A stretch of 32,458 nucleotides of DNA, taken from Clostridia bacterium. GTDB taxonomy: Bacteria; Bacillota_A; Clostridia; Christensenellales; Aristaeellaceae. Location: the NCBI GenBank assembly GCA_017530275.1, contig JAFXMP010000150.1:1-32458 (forward strand), read 5' to 3'. The translations under genes and the position numbers were made by a program. Under the pieces are notes generated by a model. That model was not told the DNA's origin and did no database searches. It was given only the letters and a program-made list of their open reading frames with translations. Positions within the stretch are counted from its first letter, which is position 1; every line of letters starts with the position of its first letter. Positions 7,003 through 15,792 of the stretch are shown piece after piece.

Positions 7003-7889
7003 TGCGCGCGGCGATCGCCATCGGCTCCAATTCCACAAGGGTGCTGGCAGCGGAAAAACAGGAAGGCGCACTGCGGAATATTTTGCGCGGCCGGGAAGAA
7101 ACCCGGCTGTTTTTGGGGTTGGACGCGGAAGGCAATATCCAGCCTGAACGGCTGGAAAGCACGGCCCAGGCCGTGCTTCGTTTAGCGGTCATGGCCTGGC
7201 AGCACGGGGCGGAGGCCATTGACTTGTTCGCCACCAGTGCCACCCGGGACGCCAAAAATGGCGAAGCTTTGGGCGAGCGGATTTATGCGCTGTGCGGCTT
7301 AAAGCTCCGGGTGATTTCCGGCCAGGAGGAGGCGGCGCTGGCCTTCCGCGCTGTTTTAGAAGGACAGCGGCGGCTGGTGATGGATATCGGCGGCGGTTCC
7401 ACTGAATTAACCGTGGGGGAAAACAACGTCCCCCAATGGAGCGTGAGCATGCAGCTGGGAGCTTCCCGGCTGCTGAAAATGGGGGAGATCAACAGTCCCG
7501 CCGACGCGGAAAGGACGCTGGACATCGCCCGGCAAATCATGGCCCCTTACGCGGAGCAGTACCGCGCCCTGCCTCCCGCCCCCGCTATGGTGGGCTTAGG
7601 GGGAACCTGCGTTACCTCCGCCGCCATGACCATGGGCTGGGAAGCTCACGGGGAGCAGGTGGAAGGGCAAATGGTGACCCTGGACACAGCCAAGGAACAA
7701 CTGGCCCTGCTGGCTTCTCTGTCCCTGGAAGAGCGCAGGAAGGTACCCGGCCTGCCCCCTGCCAGGGCCATTCATATGCCCCACGGCCTGTGCATCCTCA
7801 TCGCCGCCCTGGAAATGTGCGGTTTTGATCATTTAACGGTATCTGGCAGAACCAATTTAGATGGGTATCTGCTTTCTCTGAACGACTAA
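6999..7889 (+). CDS. Ppx/GppA family phosphatase (exopolyphosphatase-like)
   Basis: 296 residues with the ASKHA fold of exopolyphosphatases and pppGpp phosphatases. Motifs seen are IGSNSTRVLA at the N-terminus, ATSATRDAKNG, SGQEEAALAF, DIGGGSTELTV and GLGGTCVTSAA. The length fits the short Ppx1-like form without the extra C-terminal HD-type domain. The expected substrate is polyphosphate or pppGpp. One oddity: the phosphate-binding loop that usually reads IDxGSNS reads IAIGSNS, so the first Asp is Ala7 (codon GCC). That residue normally helps hold the metal, so activity may be altered. The start overlaps the DivIC-like gene by 4 bases. Confidence 0.88.
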   Translation: MMRAAIAIGSNSTRVLAAEKQEGALRNILRGREETRLFLGLDAEGNIQPERLESTAQAVLRLAVMAWQHGAEAIDLFATSATRDAKNGEALGERIYALCGLKLRVISGQEEAALAFRAVLEGQRRLVMDIGGGSTELTVGENNVPQWSVSMQLGASRLLKMGEINSPADAERTLDIARQIMAPYAEQYRALPPAPAMVGLGGTCVTSAAMTMGWEAHGEQVEGQMVTLDTAKEQLALLASLSLEERRKVPGLPPARAIHMPHGLCILIAALEMCGFDHLTVSGRTNLDGYLLSLND

Positions 7890-7922
7890 AGCACAAAAAA
7901 ACAAATGAAGGAGGCAGCCACA

Positions 7923-8282
7923 ATGAAAAAATAGATTTCTCTGCTGTTGAGCATGGCCCTTTTCTGCGCGCTCTGCGTTACCCACGCGGAGACGGACGGG
8001 GACGCCCTGTACGAACAGGGAAAGGCGGCCTATCTGATTCAGGACTATGAAATGGCGCTTGAATACTACTCCGCGCCGGCGGAAACGGGAAATGCCAAAG
8101 GACAGTGGGGCTTGGGTAAGCTGTATGAGAACGGCCTGGGCGTGGAACAGGATTACGAAAGGGCGGCCGATTATTTCCTGAAGGCTGTGGAACTGGGCGA
8201 AACAAGCGAAGCCCAGGCGAATTTCGACAAGCTGGTGGAGGAAGGCAGGATCCCTGCTGATGATACGCCCAATGAAATCTGA
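7923..8282 (+). pseudogene. Secreted Sel1-repeat protein with amber stop at codon 4
   Basis: A good ribosome site (AAGGAGG at 7908-7914) leads to ATG AAA AAA and then TAG at 7932-7934. After the stop the same frame runs on as a textbook signal-peptide core (ISLLLSMALFCALCV, then THAE) and about 100 more residues. Reading through would give a 119-codon gene. The mature part holds one tetratricopeptide-like helix pair (GDALYEQGKAAY) and one clear Sel1 repeat (GLGKLYENGLGVEQDYERAA). TTG 7947 or ATG 7953 could restart translation but would lose the basic n-region and lack a proper ribosome site. Options are a recent nonsense mutation, a sequencing error (one base from Lys AAG or Trp TGG), or readthrough. 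The rest of the frame shows no decay. Confidence 0.7.
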
Positions 8283-8318
8283 CAATAAACGACATTGAAC
8301 AAAACAGGAGAATGCTGT

Positions 8319-10106
8319 ATGACGCGTGAATTGAAAACCCGAAACGAAATGGACAAGCAATACCAGTGGCGGCTGGAAGATATTTTCGCAACAGACGAAG
8401 CCTACGAGCAGGCTTATGCACAGGCGGAACAGGCCATCGAACACATGGCGGGCTGGCAGGGAAGAGTCAAAGATAATCCCCGCCTGGCGATTCTGGACAC
8501 CGACGCTCTTTCCCGGCAGATGGACCGTCTGGCGGCTTATGCCTTGATGCACAAGGATGAGGACAGCTCCGATCCTGTGCGGCAGGCCCGGGCCATGCGG
8601 TTTCAAAACTTAGGGGTGAAGGCAGGCAGCGCTTCGTCCTTCCTGGCGCCCGAATTGCTGGCGCTGCCGGAGGAAACGCTGAAAAAGCTGATGCTGGATC
8701 CGTCCTTTGCTGATTTCAGCGAAATGCTGCGCCTGCTGCTGCTGCAAAAGCCCCATACCCTGCCCGCCGAGCAGGAAAAGCTGCTGGCTGAGGCCAGAGA
8801 CGTGATGGGCGTGCCGCGGGACGTGTTTTCCATGTTTAACGACGTGGACCTGCCTCTGCCCAAGGTTACGGGAGAGGATGGGAAAGAAATCCAGCTGACC
8901 CACGGCAATTACGGCATGATGATCCGCAGCCGGAACCGGGACGTGAGAAGGGAAGCTTTCGAGGGCATGATGGGTACCTTCAAGCGCTTTGCCGCCACCA
9001 TGACCGCCTGCTACGCCGGGGCCGTCAAGACCGCGGTATTTGAGGCCAAAACGCGGCATTATGAATCCGCCCGTCAGGCGTCCCTGGCGCCCCATGAAAT
9101 CCCCGAAACGGTGTATGACAACCTGCTTTCCGAAGTGGAAGCGGCCCTGCCCGCCCTGACGGAATACATGAACATCCGCAAAAAGCTGCTGGGCGTGGAC
9201 GAACTGCATCTTTACGATTTATACGTGCCCATGATCGCGGACTATGACATGAAGATGACCTACGAGGAAGCCTGTGATTTAGTGTGCGAAGGGCTGGCTC
9301 CTCTGGGGGATGAATATGTTGCCAAGCTGCGGGAGGGCTTTTCCGCCGGCTGGGTGGACGTGTATGAAAACAAGGCCAAGCGCAGCGGCGCTTATTCCTG
9401 GGGCTGCTACGGCGTGCATCCTTATGTGCTTTTGAACCATACCGACGATCTTTCCGGGGCCATGACCATTGCCCACGAAATGGGCCACAGCATGCACACT
9501 TGGTACAGCAACGAAAATCAGCCCTTTGCCAAGTCTCACTATTCCCTGTTCGTAGCGGAAGTGGCATCCACCTGCAACGAAGTGCTGCTCATGCACTACC
9601 TGATGAAAAAGTATCAGAATGATCCCAAGGCTTCCGCTTTCCTGCGCAATCAATTATTGGAGGAATTCCGTACCACCGTGTTCCGCCAGACCATGTTCGC
9701 CGCCTTTGAAAAGGAAGCCCACAGGATGTACGAACGGGGCGAAGCGCTGACCGCCGAAGCGATGAACAGCCTGTATTACGGCCTGAACGAAAAGTATTAT
9801 AGCGGCGGCGCGAAGGTGGATGAAGTGATCGCCTGCGAATGGATGCGTATTCCCCATTTTTACCGCAATTTCTATGTGTACCAGTATGCTACCGGCTTTT
9901 CCGCCGCCGTGGCCATCGCGGGCCGCATTCTCCTGGAAGGGGAAAGCGCCGTCAAGGACTACAAAAAGTTCCTGTCCGCAGGCTGCTCTGTGCCGCCCAT
10001 CGAAGCCCTGCGCTACGCGGGCGTAGACATGGAAAAGCCAGACGCCGTGCGCGGGGCTATGAAGGTGTTCGCCCAAACGGTGGAGGAAATGAAAAACCTG
10101 ATCTGA
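8319..10106 (+). CDS. pepF: Oligoendopeptidase F (M3B metallopeptidase)
   Basis: 595 residues, the standard PepF length. It degrades oligopeptides in the cytoplasm. The zinc site is HEMGH with His386, Glu387 and His390; Glu414 in FVAEVAST is the expected third ligand. The C-terminal NFYVYQYATGF and LSAGCSVPPIE blocks are typical of the family. The N-terminal helical lobe begins with KQYQWRLEDIF, as in other PepF proteins. ATG 8319 follows AACAGGAG at the right distance; an in-frame TTG at 8295 has no ribosome site. The gene is preceded by the broken Sel1 gene, with no terminator seen between them, and followed by a strong terminator. Confidence 0.95.
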   Translation: MTRELKTRNEMDKQYQWRLEDIFATDEAYEQAYAQAEQAIEHMAGWQGRVKDNPRLAILDTDALSRQMDRLAAYALMHKDEDSSDPVRQARAMRFQNLGVKAGSASSFLAPELLALPEETLKKLMLDPSFADFSEMLRLLLLQKPHTLPAEQEKLLAEARDVMGVPRDVFSMFNDVDLPLPKVTGEDGKEIQLTHGNYGMMIRSRNRDVRREAFEGMMGTFKRFAATMTACYAGAVKTAVFEAKTRHYESARQASLAPHEIPETVYDNLLSEVEAALPALTEYMNIRKKLLGVDELHLYDLYVPMIADYDMKMTYEEACDLVCEGLAPLGDEYVAKLREGFSAGWVDVYENKAKRSGAYSWGCYGVHPYVLLNHTDDLSGAMTIAHEMGHSMHTWYSNENQPFAKSHYSLFVAEVASTCNEVLLMHYLMKKYQNDPKASAFLRNQLLEEFRTTVFRQTMFAAFEKEAHRMYERGEALTAEAMNSLYYGLNEKYYSGGAKVDEVIACEWMRIPHFYRNFYVYQYATGFSAAVAIAGRILLEGESAVKDYKKFLSAGCSVPPIEALRYAGVDMEKPDAVRGAMKVFAQTVEEMKNLI

Positions 10107-10120
10107 TCCTTGACCTATGC

Positions 10121-10161
10121 ACAAAAAAGCAGGCGAAATGCTGCAGCGCCTGCTTTTTTGT
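10121..10161. terminator. Bidirectional intrinsic terminator between pepF and the minus-strand block
   Basis: A perfect 15-base stem (10121-10135 with 10147-10161) and an 11-base loop. The A-run on one side and the T-run on the other allow it to serve pepF and the convergent minus-strand gene that ends at 10196. Confidence 0.92.
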
Positions 10162-10195
10162 GTGGATCATTTGCTTGTCTGTCCTGCAGGAACGA

Positions 10196-10801
10196 TCAGC
10201 TGCCGCTGGAGGAAGAAGAGGAGGACGTCGCCGAGACAGCCTGCCGGTCTTTCATCATATGCTGCAGGGTCACGAGAATCGCCACCACAGTTTCTTCCGC
10301 TTCCGGGCGGTAGATGTCGATGCAGTATTTGTCATGCAGGGAGAACATCTTCTGGCTGATCACCGCGATGATGCTTCCGTCCCCGTCGTACAGCTGGAAA
10401 TTCAGCCCCGCAATGTTGCCCTGAAGCTGCCAGCCAAGCCCTTCGATGTTGGTAATGTCCTTTACCAGGTGCCAAAGCTCGTTGGAGATCTCGAATTTCG
10501 TTCCGTCCGCCATGGTGACGAAGTGCCGCTCATGCAGGGTCCAGAATTTCCGCTCGATGTGGGCAATGTGACGGCCGGAAGCATCGGATATGTCGGTTTT
10601 GTCGTGCAGGGAGGGGAACTTGGTGTTGGACTGGTAGATGACGGTTTCATGATCGTCCACGATATCGATGTGATGGTGCAGGGTAAACACCTTTGTGCTG
10701 GTAAACAGGGAACGGGCAGGTTGGCCGAAGCGCTCCACATTCACCACGTTTGCCTGTTCTCCCGCTTCCCGGAACCGGTGATACTTGGAAAAGATGCCCA
10801 T
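10196..10801 (-). CDS. LURP-one-related/YxjI-like protein
   Basis: 201 residues with the repeated beta-strand pattern of the LURP-one-related (LOR, Tubby-like) fold. Successive units recur: FTLHHHIDIVDD, FPSLHDKTDISDA, FWTLHERHFVTM and FSLHDKYCIDIY, each a strand, a LHD/LHE turn and a strand. The family includes B. subtilis YxjI and eukaryotic scramblase-like proteins, and its bacterial function is not established. The end is a serine run (SSSSSSSGS) that probably forms a flexible tail. The ATG is preceded by AAAGGAGGAATCATC. The gene lies 44 bases downstream of the zinc-ribbon protein gene, and the block ends at the terminator at 10121-10161. Confidence 0.8.
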   Translation of the reverse strand: MGIFSKYHRFREAGEQANVVNVERFGQPARSLFTSTKVFTLHHHIDIVDDHETVIYQSNTKFPSLHDKTDISDASGRHIAHIERKFWTLHERHFVTMADGTKFEISNELWHLVKDITNIEGLGWQLQGNIAGLNFQLYDGDGSIIAVISQKMFSLHDKYCIDIYRPEAEETVVAILVTLQHMMKDRQAVSATSSSSSSSGS

Positions 10802-10845
10802 GATGATTCCTCCTTTTGCTGTTTATGGTAATGATTCATGAACGG

Positions 10846-12720
10846 TCAGTCAAATGCGCAGCGGATGGCCATTTTGGTCACCCGGCTGTTTTCCAGATAA
10901 TAGCTCAGCGTCACTTTGCCATTGTCCGAACGGTAGTAGATGTAATCGATGCGGTCGCTGAACGCGTCCAAATGGTACATCATGGCGTAATTTTTATTCT
11001 GGGAATCGAAATAGATGCTGCGGCTGCCGTCCTGATTGTGGGCTTGCTGCATATCCCGGTATTTTTCCGTGATCTCCGTTTCCGTCATGCCGATTTTGGT
11101 TTTCCGGGGACCGGTCGCAGAACCGCTGACGGTTTCCAGGGCGTACAGGATATAACCTTTTTCCGTCATGTAAAAGCGCGCTTCGCCCCATTCGTAGGCG
11201 AGCAGGATGCTGCCGCCGGGAACGGAATTGTCCTCCACGGCGGTTTCCTGCATGGGCGTGCCAAATTTTCTCAGGAAAGCGTCCCGGCCCGTTTCCATGA
11301 TGGTGAAATCAGAAAAATTGTCGTTTTCGCTGAAATACAGCTTAAAGGCCAGCTTGATGTTGTAGGTGCGTTCCATCACATTGCTCACCTTGCCGTAGCC
11401 GTTCACCGCCACCGCCTTCACGGTGGAGGGGCCCAAGGGCAGCAGGAAAGGTTCGCCGGTATAGATAGGGGAATTGGAGGTGGGCGTCTGGCTGTCCACG
11501 GTGTAATAGATGGTGATATCCTTGAGCTTCGCCAGATGAGCTTCCTCTTGGGCCGTGCGCTCCCGCTGCCCCTCCAGCAGCGTTACATCCTCGGTGGGAT
11601 TGTATTTCAGCCATATTCGCTGCCGCCGTTCGTACACACCTGGGGCCAGTGAGGCGTAGGGGGCGGCGGGCCGGGGCAGGTTAATGTTGTACTGAATGCG
11701 CATTTCATCGCTGATCAGGTCGCTGGAAACGGCCACGGCGCGGATGATATGGGTGCCCTCGTCCAGATGGATTGGAACGGTATACAGGAAGCCATCCTCC
11801 GGCAAATTACCCTCGTCCCCTAAAATGTAGTAGATTTCATAATCCTCGGCAGACAGAAGCTGCACGTCCTGCTCCGATTTGCTGGTGCCCGCTTCCTTGG
11901 ATGCGGTGGGGGTAGAGGGGAGCAATTCCTCCCGCTGGCGGCGGAAGGAGATGTCCCCCGTTTTTTCATAGGCCAGCTTCAAAAAAGCGGCTAATTCCAT
12001 TTTCCTGCTCTGGCTTTCCAAAAGCCGAGCCACTTGGCGGTAAATAGAGGGATCCGTGGGCGCTATTTCCGTATACAGCTTGGTATATATCCGTTCCGCA
12101 TCAGCAGGCCTGCCAGCCGCCTCATAAGCGTCGGCTAATTGCAGAAGACGGTCGTAAATATCGTCTCGTTCCGGCTCCAGGGCATAGGCATGCTCCATCG
12201 CCGCTACGGACCGGTCCAGATATCCCTGATCCAGCAGTTCCTGGCCGTAAGTCCACATGGCGGTAGCGTTGGCTTCCCGACCCATGCGGGCCAGGATCAG
12301 CTGCCCCTGATCCGTCAGCTTCAAAAAGACGTACACGCCGCCCAGGGCCACTGTTCCCAGCACGATCACCACGGTCCAGAGCAGCGCCCAGTTGATCATC
12401 ACCCGGCGCATGGGCCGCCTGCGGTCCCGGTGCTTTCGGTCCATGGCACGGACGGCCTTGCCGCTTTTAGGCGCGGGACGCTGAGGCGCGGTATAGCTTC
12501 CCTCGCTGCGGGAAGGGCTGCGGTGAGCTGTGGGCGCTTCCCACGGAACAGGTTCCGCCGGGGTCATGCTGCCCACCCTGCCTACCGCGGTTCTTTCCGG
12601 CCGGCCCTGACGGCGGGCCGCCGCGCCTTCGCCCCGGCGCACGGTATTCACTTGCGCGCCGCATTGACTGCAAACGACCGCGCCGTCCTCCAGCAAATTG
12701 CCGCAATGCTCACAAACCAT
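10846..12720 (-). CDS. Membrane protein: zinc ribbon, TPR-like region and chitobiase-C-terminal-like beta domains
   Basis: 624 residues. The N-terminus is a zinc ribbon with Cys3, Cys6, Cys17 and Cys20 (CEHCG, CSQCG), followed by a basic, Pro-rich linker. One membrane segment follows near residues 110-135 (MINWALLWTVVIVLGTVALG). Next come TPR-like helices (MEHAYALEPERDDIYDRLLQ and on), then two beta modules of the kind found at the C-terminus of chitobiases, with the signatures THIIRAVAVSSD and ITIYYTVDSQTPTSNSPIYT. A last globular part has a DAFLRKFGTPMQE segment. The topology suggests a cytoplasmic zinc ribbon and extracellular remainder. It is followed by the LURP-one gene and preceded, 9 bases away, by a HEAT-like gene. 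The function is unknown. Confidence 0.75.
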   Translation of the reverse strand: MVCEHCGNLLEDGAVVCSQCGAQVNTVRRGEGAAARRQGRPERTAVGRVGSMTPAEPVPWEAPTAHRSPSRSEGSYTAPQRPAPKSGKAVRAMDRKHRDRRRPMRRVMINWALLWTVVIVLGTVALGGVYVFLKLTDQGQLILARMGREANATAMWTYGQELLDQGYLDRSVAAMEHAYALEPERDDIYDRLLQLADAYEAAGRPADAERIYTKLYTEIAPTDPSIYRQVARLLESQSRKMELAAFLKLAYEKTGDISFRRQREELLPSTPTASKEAGTSKSEQDVQLLSAEDYEIYYILGDEGNLPEDGFLYTVPIHLDEGTHIIRAVAVSSDLISDEMRIQYNINLPRPAAPYASLAPGVYERRQRIWLKYNPTEDVTLLEGQRERTAQEEAHLAKLKDITIYYTVDSQTPTSNSPIYTGEPFLLPLGPSTVKAVAVNGYGKVSNVMERTYNIKLAFKLYFSENDNFSDFTIMETGRDAFLRKFGTPMQETAVEDNSVPGGSILLAYEWGEARFYMTEKGYILYALETVSGSATGPRKTKIGMTETEITEKYRDMQQAHNQDGSRSIYFDSQNKNYAMMYHLDAFSDRIDYIYYRSDNGKVTLSYYLENSRVTKMAIRCAFD

Positions 12721-12729
12721 AGGCGATCC

Positions 12730-13560
12730 TCACTGCATATTGCGCATGGCCTCGTAGGCCGGGTCCTCCGCGTCGAAATTCCTTTCCGGCGCGTCGCCGC
12801 CCAGGGCCTCGATGGCGCTGCGCAGCTCGATATAATCCAGATAGGGGGTTTCCTCGCTGGCGGCCAGGGCGATCAGCGCGGGCAGGGCCCGTTCGTCGCC
12901 CAGCTTACCCAGGCAGCCCGCCAGCACGGCGGCCCGGTCCCGCCGGGTTTTCAGCAGGGAAAGGGCTGCCTGCAATACCTGTTCGTCCCCCGGATAATCG
13001 GAGAGCACCGTGAGCAGGGCTTCCTGTCCGTCCTGGGAACACATGGGCAGGGCGGCGCGCATGGCGGATACGGCTTTTTCACCCATGGAAGATAAGCTGT
13101 CCAGGGCATTGTCAGCCAATTCGTCCTCTCCCTCCTCACGGATGGCCTGGAGGCCGATATAATACTCCATGGGTGCGATGGAACCGATTTCCCGCAGCAG
13201 GGTAATGGCGGCCATGCGGATTTCTTCGGTGGCTTTTTCCTTTTTCAGCAGGTTCATCAGCGATTCTTCCGCTTCAAGGCCTAATTCGGCGATGCGGTTG
13301 AGCAGCATATCCGGTACGGGAATACGCTGTTTGAAATAATCCTCCATCCAGTTTACCAACTGGCGGGCATTGTCAAACTGGGCAAAGTATTCCCCCGGCT
13401 TGGCCCCGGAAAGCCAGTTCACCGGCGTATCCAGAAAGGCCGCGTATACGTCCGGCATGGCGGCTTCCATTTCGTCATAATTGCGGTATTCTTTGGCGTG
13501 ATCCTTCATCCAAGCGCCTACATACCGTTCAAATTCTTTGTCAAAATTGATGCACCGCAT
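12730..13560 (-). CDS. HEAT-repeat-like protein
   Basis: 276 residues, mostly alpha-helical. From about residue 90 it shows short helix pairs such as AEESLMNLLKKE, IRMAAITLLREIGS and GDERALPALIALAAS, a pattern typical of HEAT repeats and other scaffolds that bind partner proteins. There is no membrane segment or signal peptide. The start is ATG 13560 (MRCINFDKEFERY), preceded by GGAAAGGAG and 9 bases; a longer in-frame extension has no ribosome site and is Pro/Ala-rich. It sits between a TPR-like gene and the zinc-ribbon membrane protein gene, so it is probably cotranscribed with them. No known family could be named. Confidence 0.72.
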   Translation of the reverse strand: MRCINFDKEFERYVGAWMKDHAKEYRNYDEMEAAMPDVYAAFLDTPVNWLSGAKPGEYFAQFDNARQLVNWMEDYFKQRIPVPDMLLNRIAELGLEAEESLMNLLKKEKATEEIRMAAITLLREIGSIAPMEYYIGLQAIREEGEDELADNALDSLSSMGEKAVSAMRAALPMCSQDGQEALLTVLSDYPGDEQVLQAALSLLKTRRDRAAVLAGCLGKLGDERALPALIALAASEETPYLDYIELRSAIEALGGDAPERNFDAEDPAYEAMRNMQ

Positions 13561-13585
13561 GGTTCGCATCTCCTTTCCAACCCGT

Positions 13586-14893
13586 TTATACCTGAGAGAA
13601 CCGGCGTAAAAAGCGAAGCAGCCGTTTTTTCCCAGGAGCACGCTCAAACAATTTGCGGGCGTCCTTGGGGCGGTTCGCGGCCAACAAGGCGCAAACGCCC
13701 AACATGGCGGGATAAAAGCCGCTGCGCCGGTCATCGCAGGCCCACTGTTCTGCCCGGCTCATACCCCACCATAAGGGAGGAACCAGCAGATAGACCTCTT
13801 TCGGGGTCAGCAGCCCGTCCATGCCGATGACCATCTGATGCAATATCCTGTTCAGGGGCCCCTGCTGTCTGGGCGGAGCGCTGCCGCAAACCAGGCTGCC
13901 CAGCAGCGAAAGCATCATGTAACGGTCCTCGGTCAGGGCGGTTTCCTCCGGGTTGATCCGGTAGCGCCGGGCGGAAATATCATCCGGGTCCAATTCCAGC
14001 AATAAGTCCAAGGTGCGGCCAGCTTCGCCGCTTTGGCCCAAACGGACCAGACACAGATACTTGAGCCGCAGATAATCGGCGCTCAAGGGCTTTTTTTCAA
14101 GCCATTCATTTAGCGCATCCAGCGCTTCGCCTGAGGCGTTCATACTCCAGGCTGTTTCGCAGAACAGCTCCGCGTCAGTAATGGATTCGCACAGACGACG
14201 GGCCGCTTTCAGGGCTTCGATGGCTTTCTCCCGCTGCTCTGTCCGGGAACAGGCGCGGGCAAGCAGCAGGAAGGCGCGGAAAGGACAGCCCAATCGCCGG
14301 GCCGCGTAAGTGAGCAGGATGATCCCCCGCCCAGGCGGAAGCAGTGCGCCAAGCTGGAGAGCGATTTCCGGGGTATGGGCTTTTTGCCAGGCACGCTTGG
14401 CCAGGGCCAGCGCATCCACGCTTTTTCCCTCCGCCAGGGCGTAACCAGCCCGGCGGCATAATGTTTCTCCCCGGCTGCACCGGGGCCGCAAAGGCGTTTG
14501 ATGCCAGGGATAGGTTTCCAGCACCTCCTGGGCCTGCTCGGCGCAGGGACCGTTCGGGTCCAGACGCAGACTAAGGTCCAGCGCTCGTTCGCCCAATTCC
14601 TCTTCGTCCCGGCTCAGGGCGGCGCAGCCCGTCAGGAAACATATGGGGCCGGTGAGCCCTTCCCTGGCGCAGGCGCGCATGAGATATCGTTCCGAAGCGG
14701 TATAACAATGCATGCGGGCATAAATCTGGGAAAGCTCCAGGGCCAGGCCGCTGTCGCCGCTTTTTTCCAGCGCTTTGCGCATCAATCGCGCCGCGTCCGC
14801 CAGCTGGGACGGTTTATCGTGCCGCCGGGCTTTTACTGCCCAATAAGCCGCGGGACGCTCGAAGGGCACCACGTTGCTGCGCGTTCGGGTCAT
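13586..14893 (-). CDS. TPR-like repeat protein
   Basis: 435 residues. The chain is built of helical hairpins with the alternating Ala/Leu spacing of tetratricopeptide repeats, for instance GLALELSQIYARMHCYTASE, LGERALDLSLRLDPNGPCAE and LLLARACSRTEQREKAIEA. There is no signal peptide or membrane segment, so it is probably cytoplasmic. The start ATG at 14893 overlaps the hslO stop as ATGA, which suggests coupled translation. This excludes the longer in-frame extension into hslO. Its role is unknown. With the HEAT-like protein and the zinc-ribbon/TPR protein it forms a run of three helical-repeat proteins. Confidence 0.72.
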   Translation of the reverse strand: MTRTRSNVVPFERPAAYWAVKARRHDKPSQLADAARLMRKALEKSGDSGLALELSQIYARMHCYTASERYLMRACAREGLTGPICFLTGCAALSRDEEELGERALDLSLRLDPNGPCAEQAQEVLETYPWHQTPLRPRCSRGETLCRRAGYALAEGKSVDALALAKRAWQKAHTPEIALQLGALLPPGRGIILLTYAARRLGCPFRAFLLLARACSRTEQREKAIEALKAARRLCESITDAELFCETAWSMNASGEALDALNEWLEKKPLSADYLRLKYLCLVRLGQSGEAGRTLDLLLELDPDDISARRYRINPEETALTEDRYMMLSLLGSLVCGSAPPRQQGPLNRILHQMVIGMDGLLTPKEVYLLVPPLWWGMSRAEQWACDDRRSGFYPAMLGVCALLAANRPKDARKLFERAPGKKRLLRFLRRFSQV

Positions 14894-15792
14894 CGGCTCG
14901 CCCTTTCCAATAATGCATTGAGGTCCTGCTTGGTGAACTGGTGGGCCGTGCGGCAGAAATGGCAGGTCAATTCGGCCTTGCCATCCTGGTCGATCAATTG
15001 CTGAAGCTCTTCCCGGCCAAGGGCGATCAGCGCTTTTTCCATCTTCTCCCGGCTGCAGTCGCACTGGTAGGAAACGGGTTCCCGGCTCAAAATCCGCATA
15101 TCCAGCCCGTCGAACCAAGCTTTGGCCAGGTCCTCCAGGGCCACGTCCGCCACCTCCCGGCTGATGGCCGTGAAGAACACGGAACGAAGCTCCAACTGCT
15201 GCAATAATTCCTCGGAGCAGCCCGGCATGGCCTGCACCAGCACGCCCCCGGCGGACAGGCAGTACCCCTCATGCACCAGGCAGCCCAAAGCCACCAGGGA
15301 AGGCTGCTGTTCGGAAACGGTGAAATACTGGGCAAAATCCTCCCCCAATTCGCCGGAGACCAACTGGGATTGTCCGATATAGGGCTCTTTCATGCCTAAG
15401 TCTTTGATAACTGTCAGCCGCCCATGACGGCCCACCAGACCGCCAACGTCCAAATGCCCGTCCTTTTTCAGGGGCAGGTCGGCTTCCGGGTGATGGGCGG
15501 AAACCTTCACCCTACCCCCGTGGGCCACGGCGGTGATCTTGCCGATGGGGCCATCCCCCGCCACGGTGACAGTGACGGAGGCGTTATCGTCCTTCATCAT
15601 TACGCCCAGCATAGCCGTAGCCGTCATGGTGCGGCTCAGCGCCGCCAGGGCCGTGGAGGATGGACAGTGGATTTCCGCCGCTTTCCTGGCCATGGCGGTG
15701 GTGCGGCATAAAAGCACCTTGGCCTGACCGTCCATGAGGGTGATATGCAGCATTTCGTCGGGCAGGTTCAGCACGTTAAAATTTTCGTTCAT
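14890..15792 (-). CDS. hslO: Hsp33 redox-regulated chaperone
   Basis: 300 residues, the usual length. Hsp33 is a cytoplasmic holdase switched on by oxidation. The C-terminal redox switch is intact: Cys244 and Cys246 (CDC) and Cys277 and Cys280 (CHFC), which bind zinc when reduced. N-terminal landmarks include LSRTMTATAMLG and the GDGPIGKITAVA segment. The start overlaps the end of the upstream nucleoside phosphorylase gene by 4 bases (ATGA), and its own end overlaps the next gene the same way, so three genes are tightly coupled. Confidence 0.97.
   Translation of the reverse strand: MNENFNVLNLPDEMLHITLMDGQAKVLLCRTTAMARKAAEIHCPSSTALAALSRTMTATAMLGVMMKDDNASVTVTVAGDGPIGKITAVAHGGRVKVSAHHPEADLPLKKDGHLDVGGLVGRHGRLTVIKDLGMKEPYIGQSQLVSGELGEDFAQYFTVSEQQPSLVALGCLVHEGYCLSAGGVLVQAMPGCSEELLQQLELRSVFFTAISREVADVALEDLAKAWFDGLDMRILSREPVSYQCDCSREKMEKALIALGREELQQLIDQDGKAELTCHFCRTAHQFTKQDLNALLERASR

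Noticed and set aside
10196..10230. Serine codon run as a repeat element
   Set aside because: It is only the flexible serine tail of the LURP-one-related protein.
13561..13734. Upstream extension of the HEAT-like protein
   Set aside because: Low-complexity Pro/Ala/Cys residues overlapping the neighbouring TPR-like gene. The ribosome site supports the start at 13560.
14894..15118. Extension of the TPR-like protein into hslO
   Set aside because: It lies fully inside hslO in another frame. The ATGA overlap gives a natural start at 14893.
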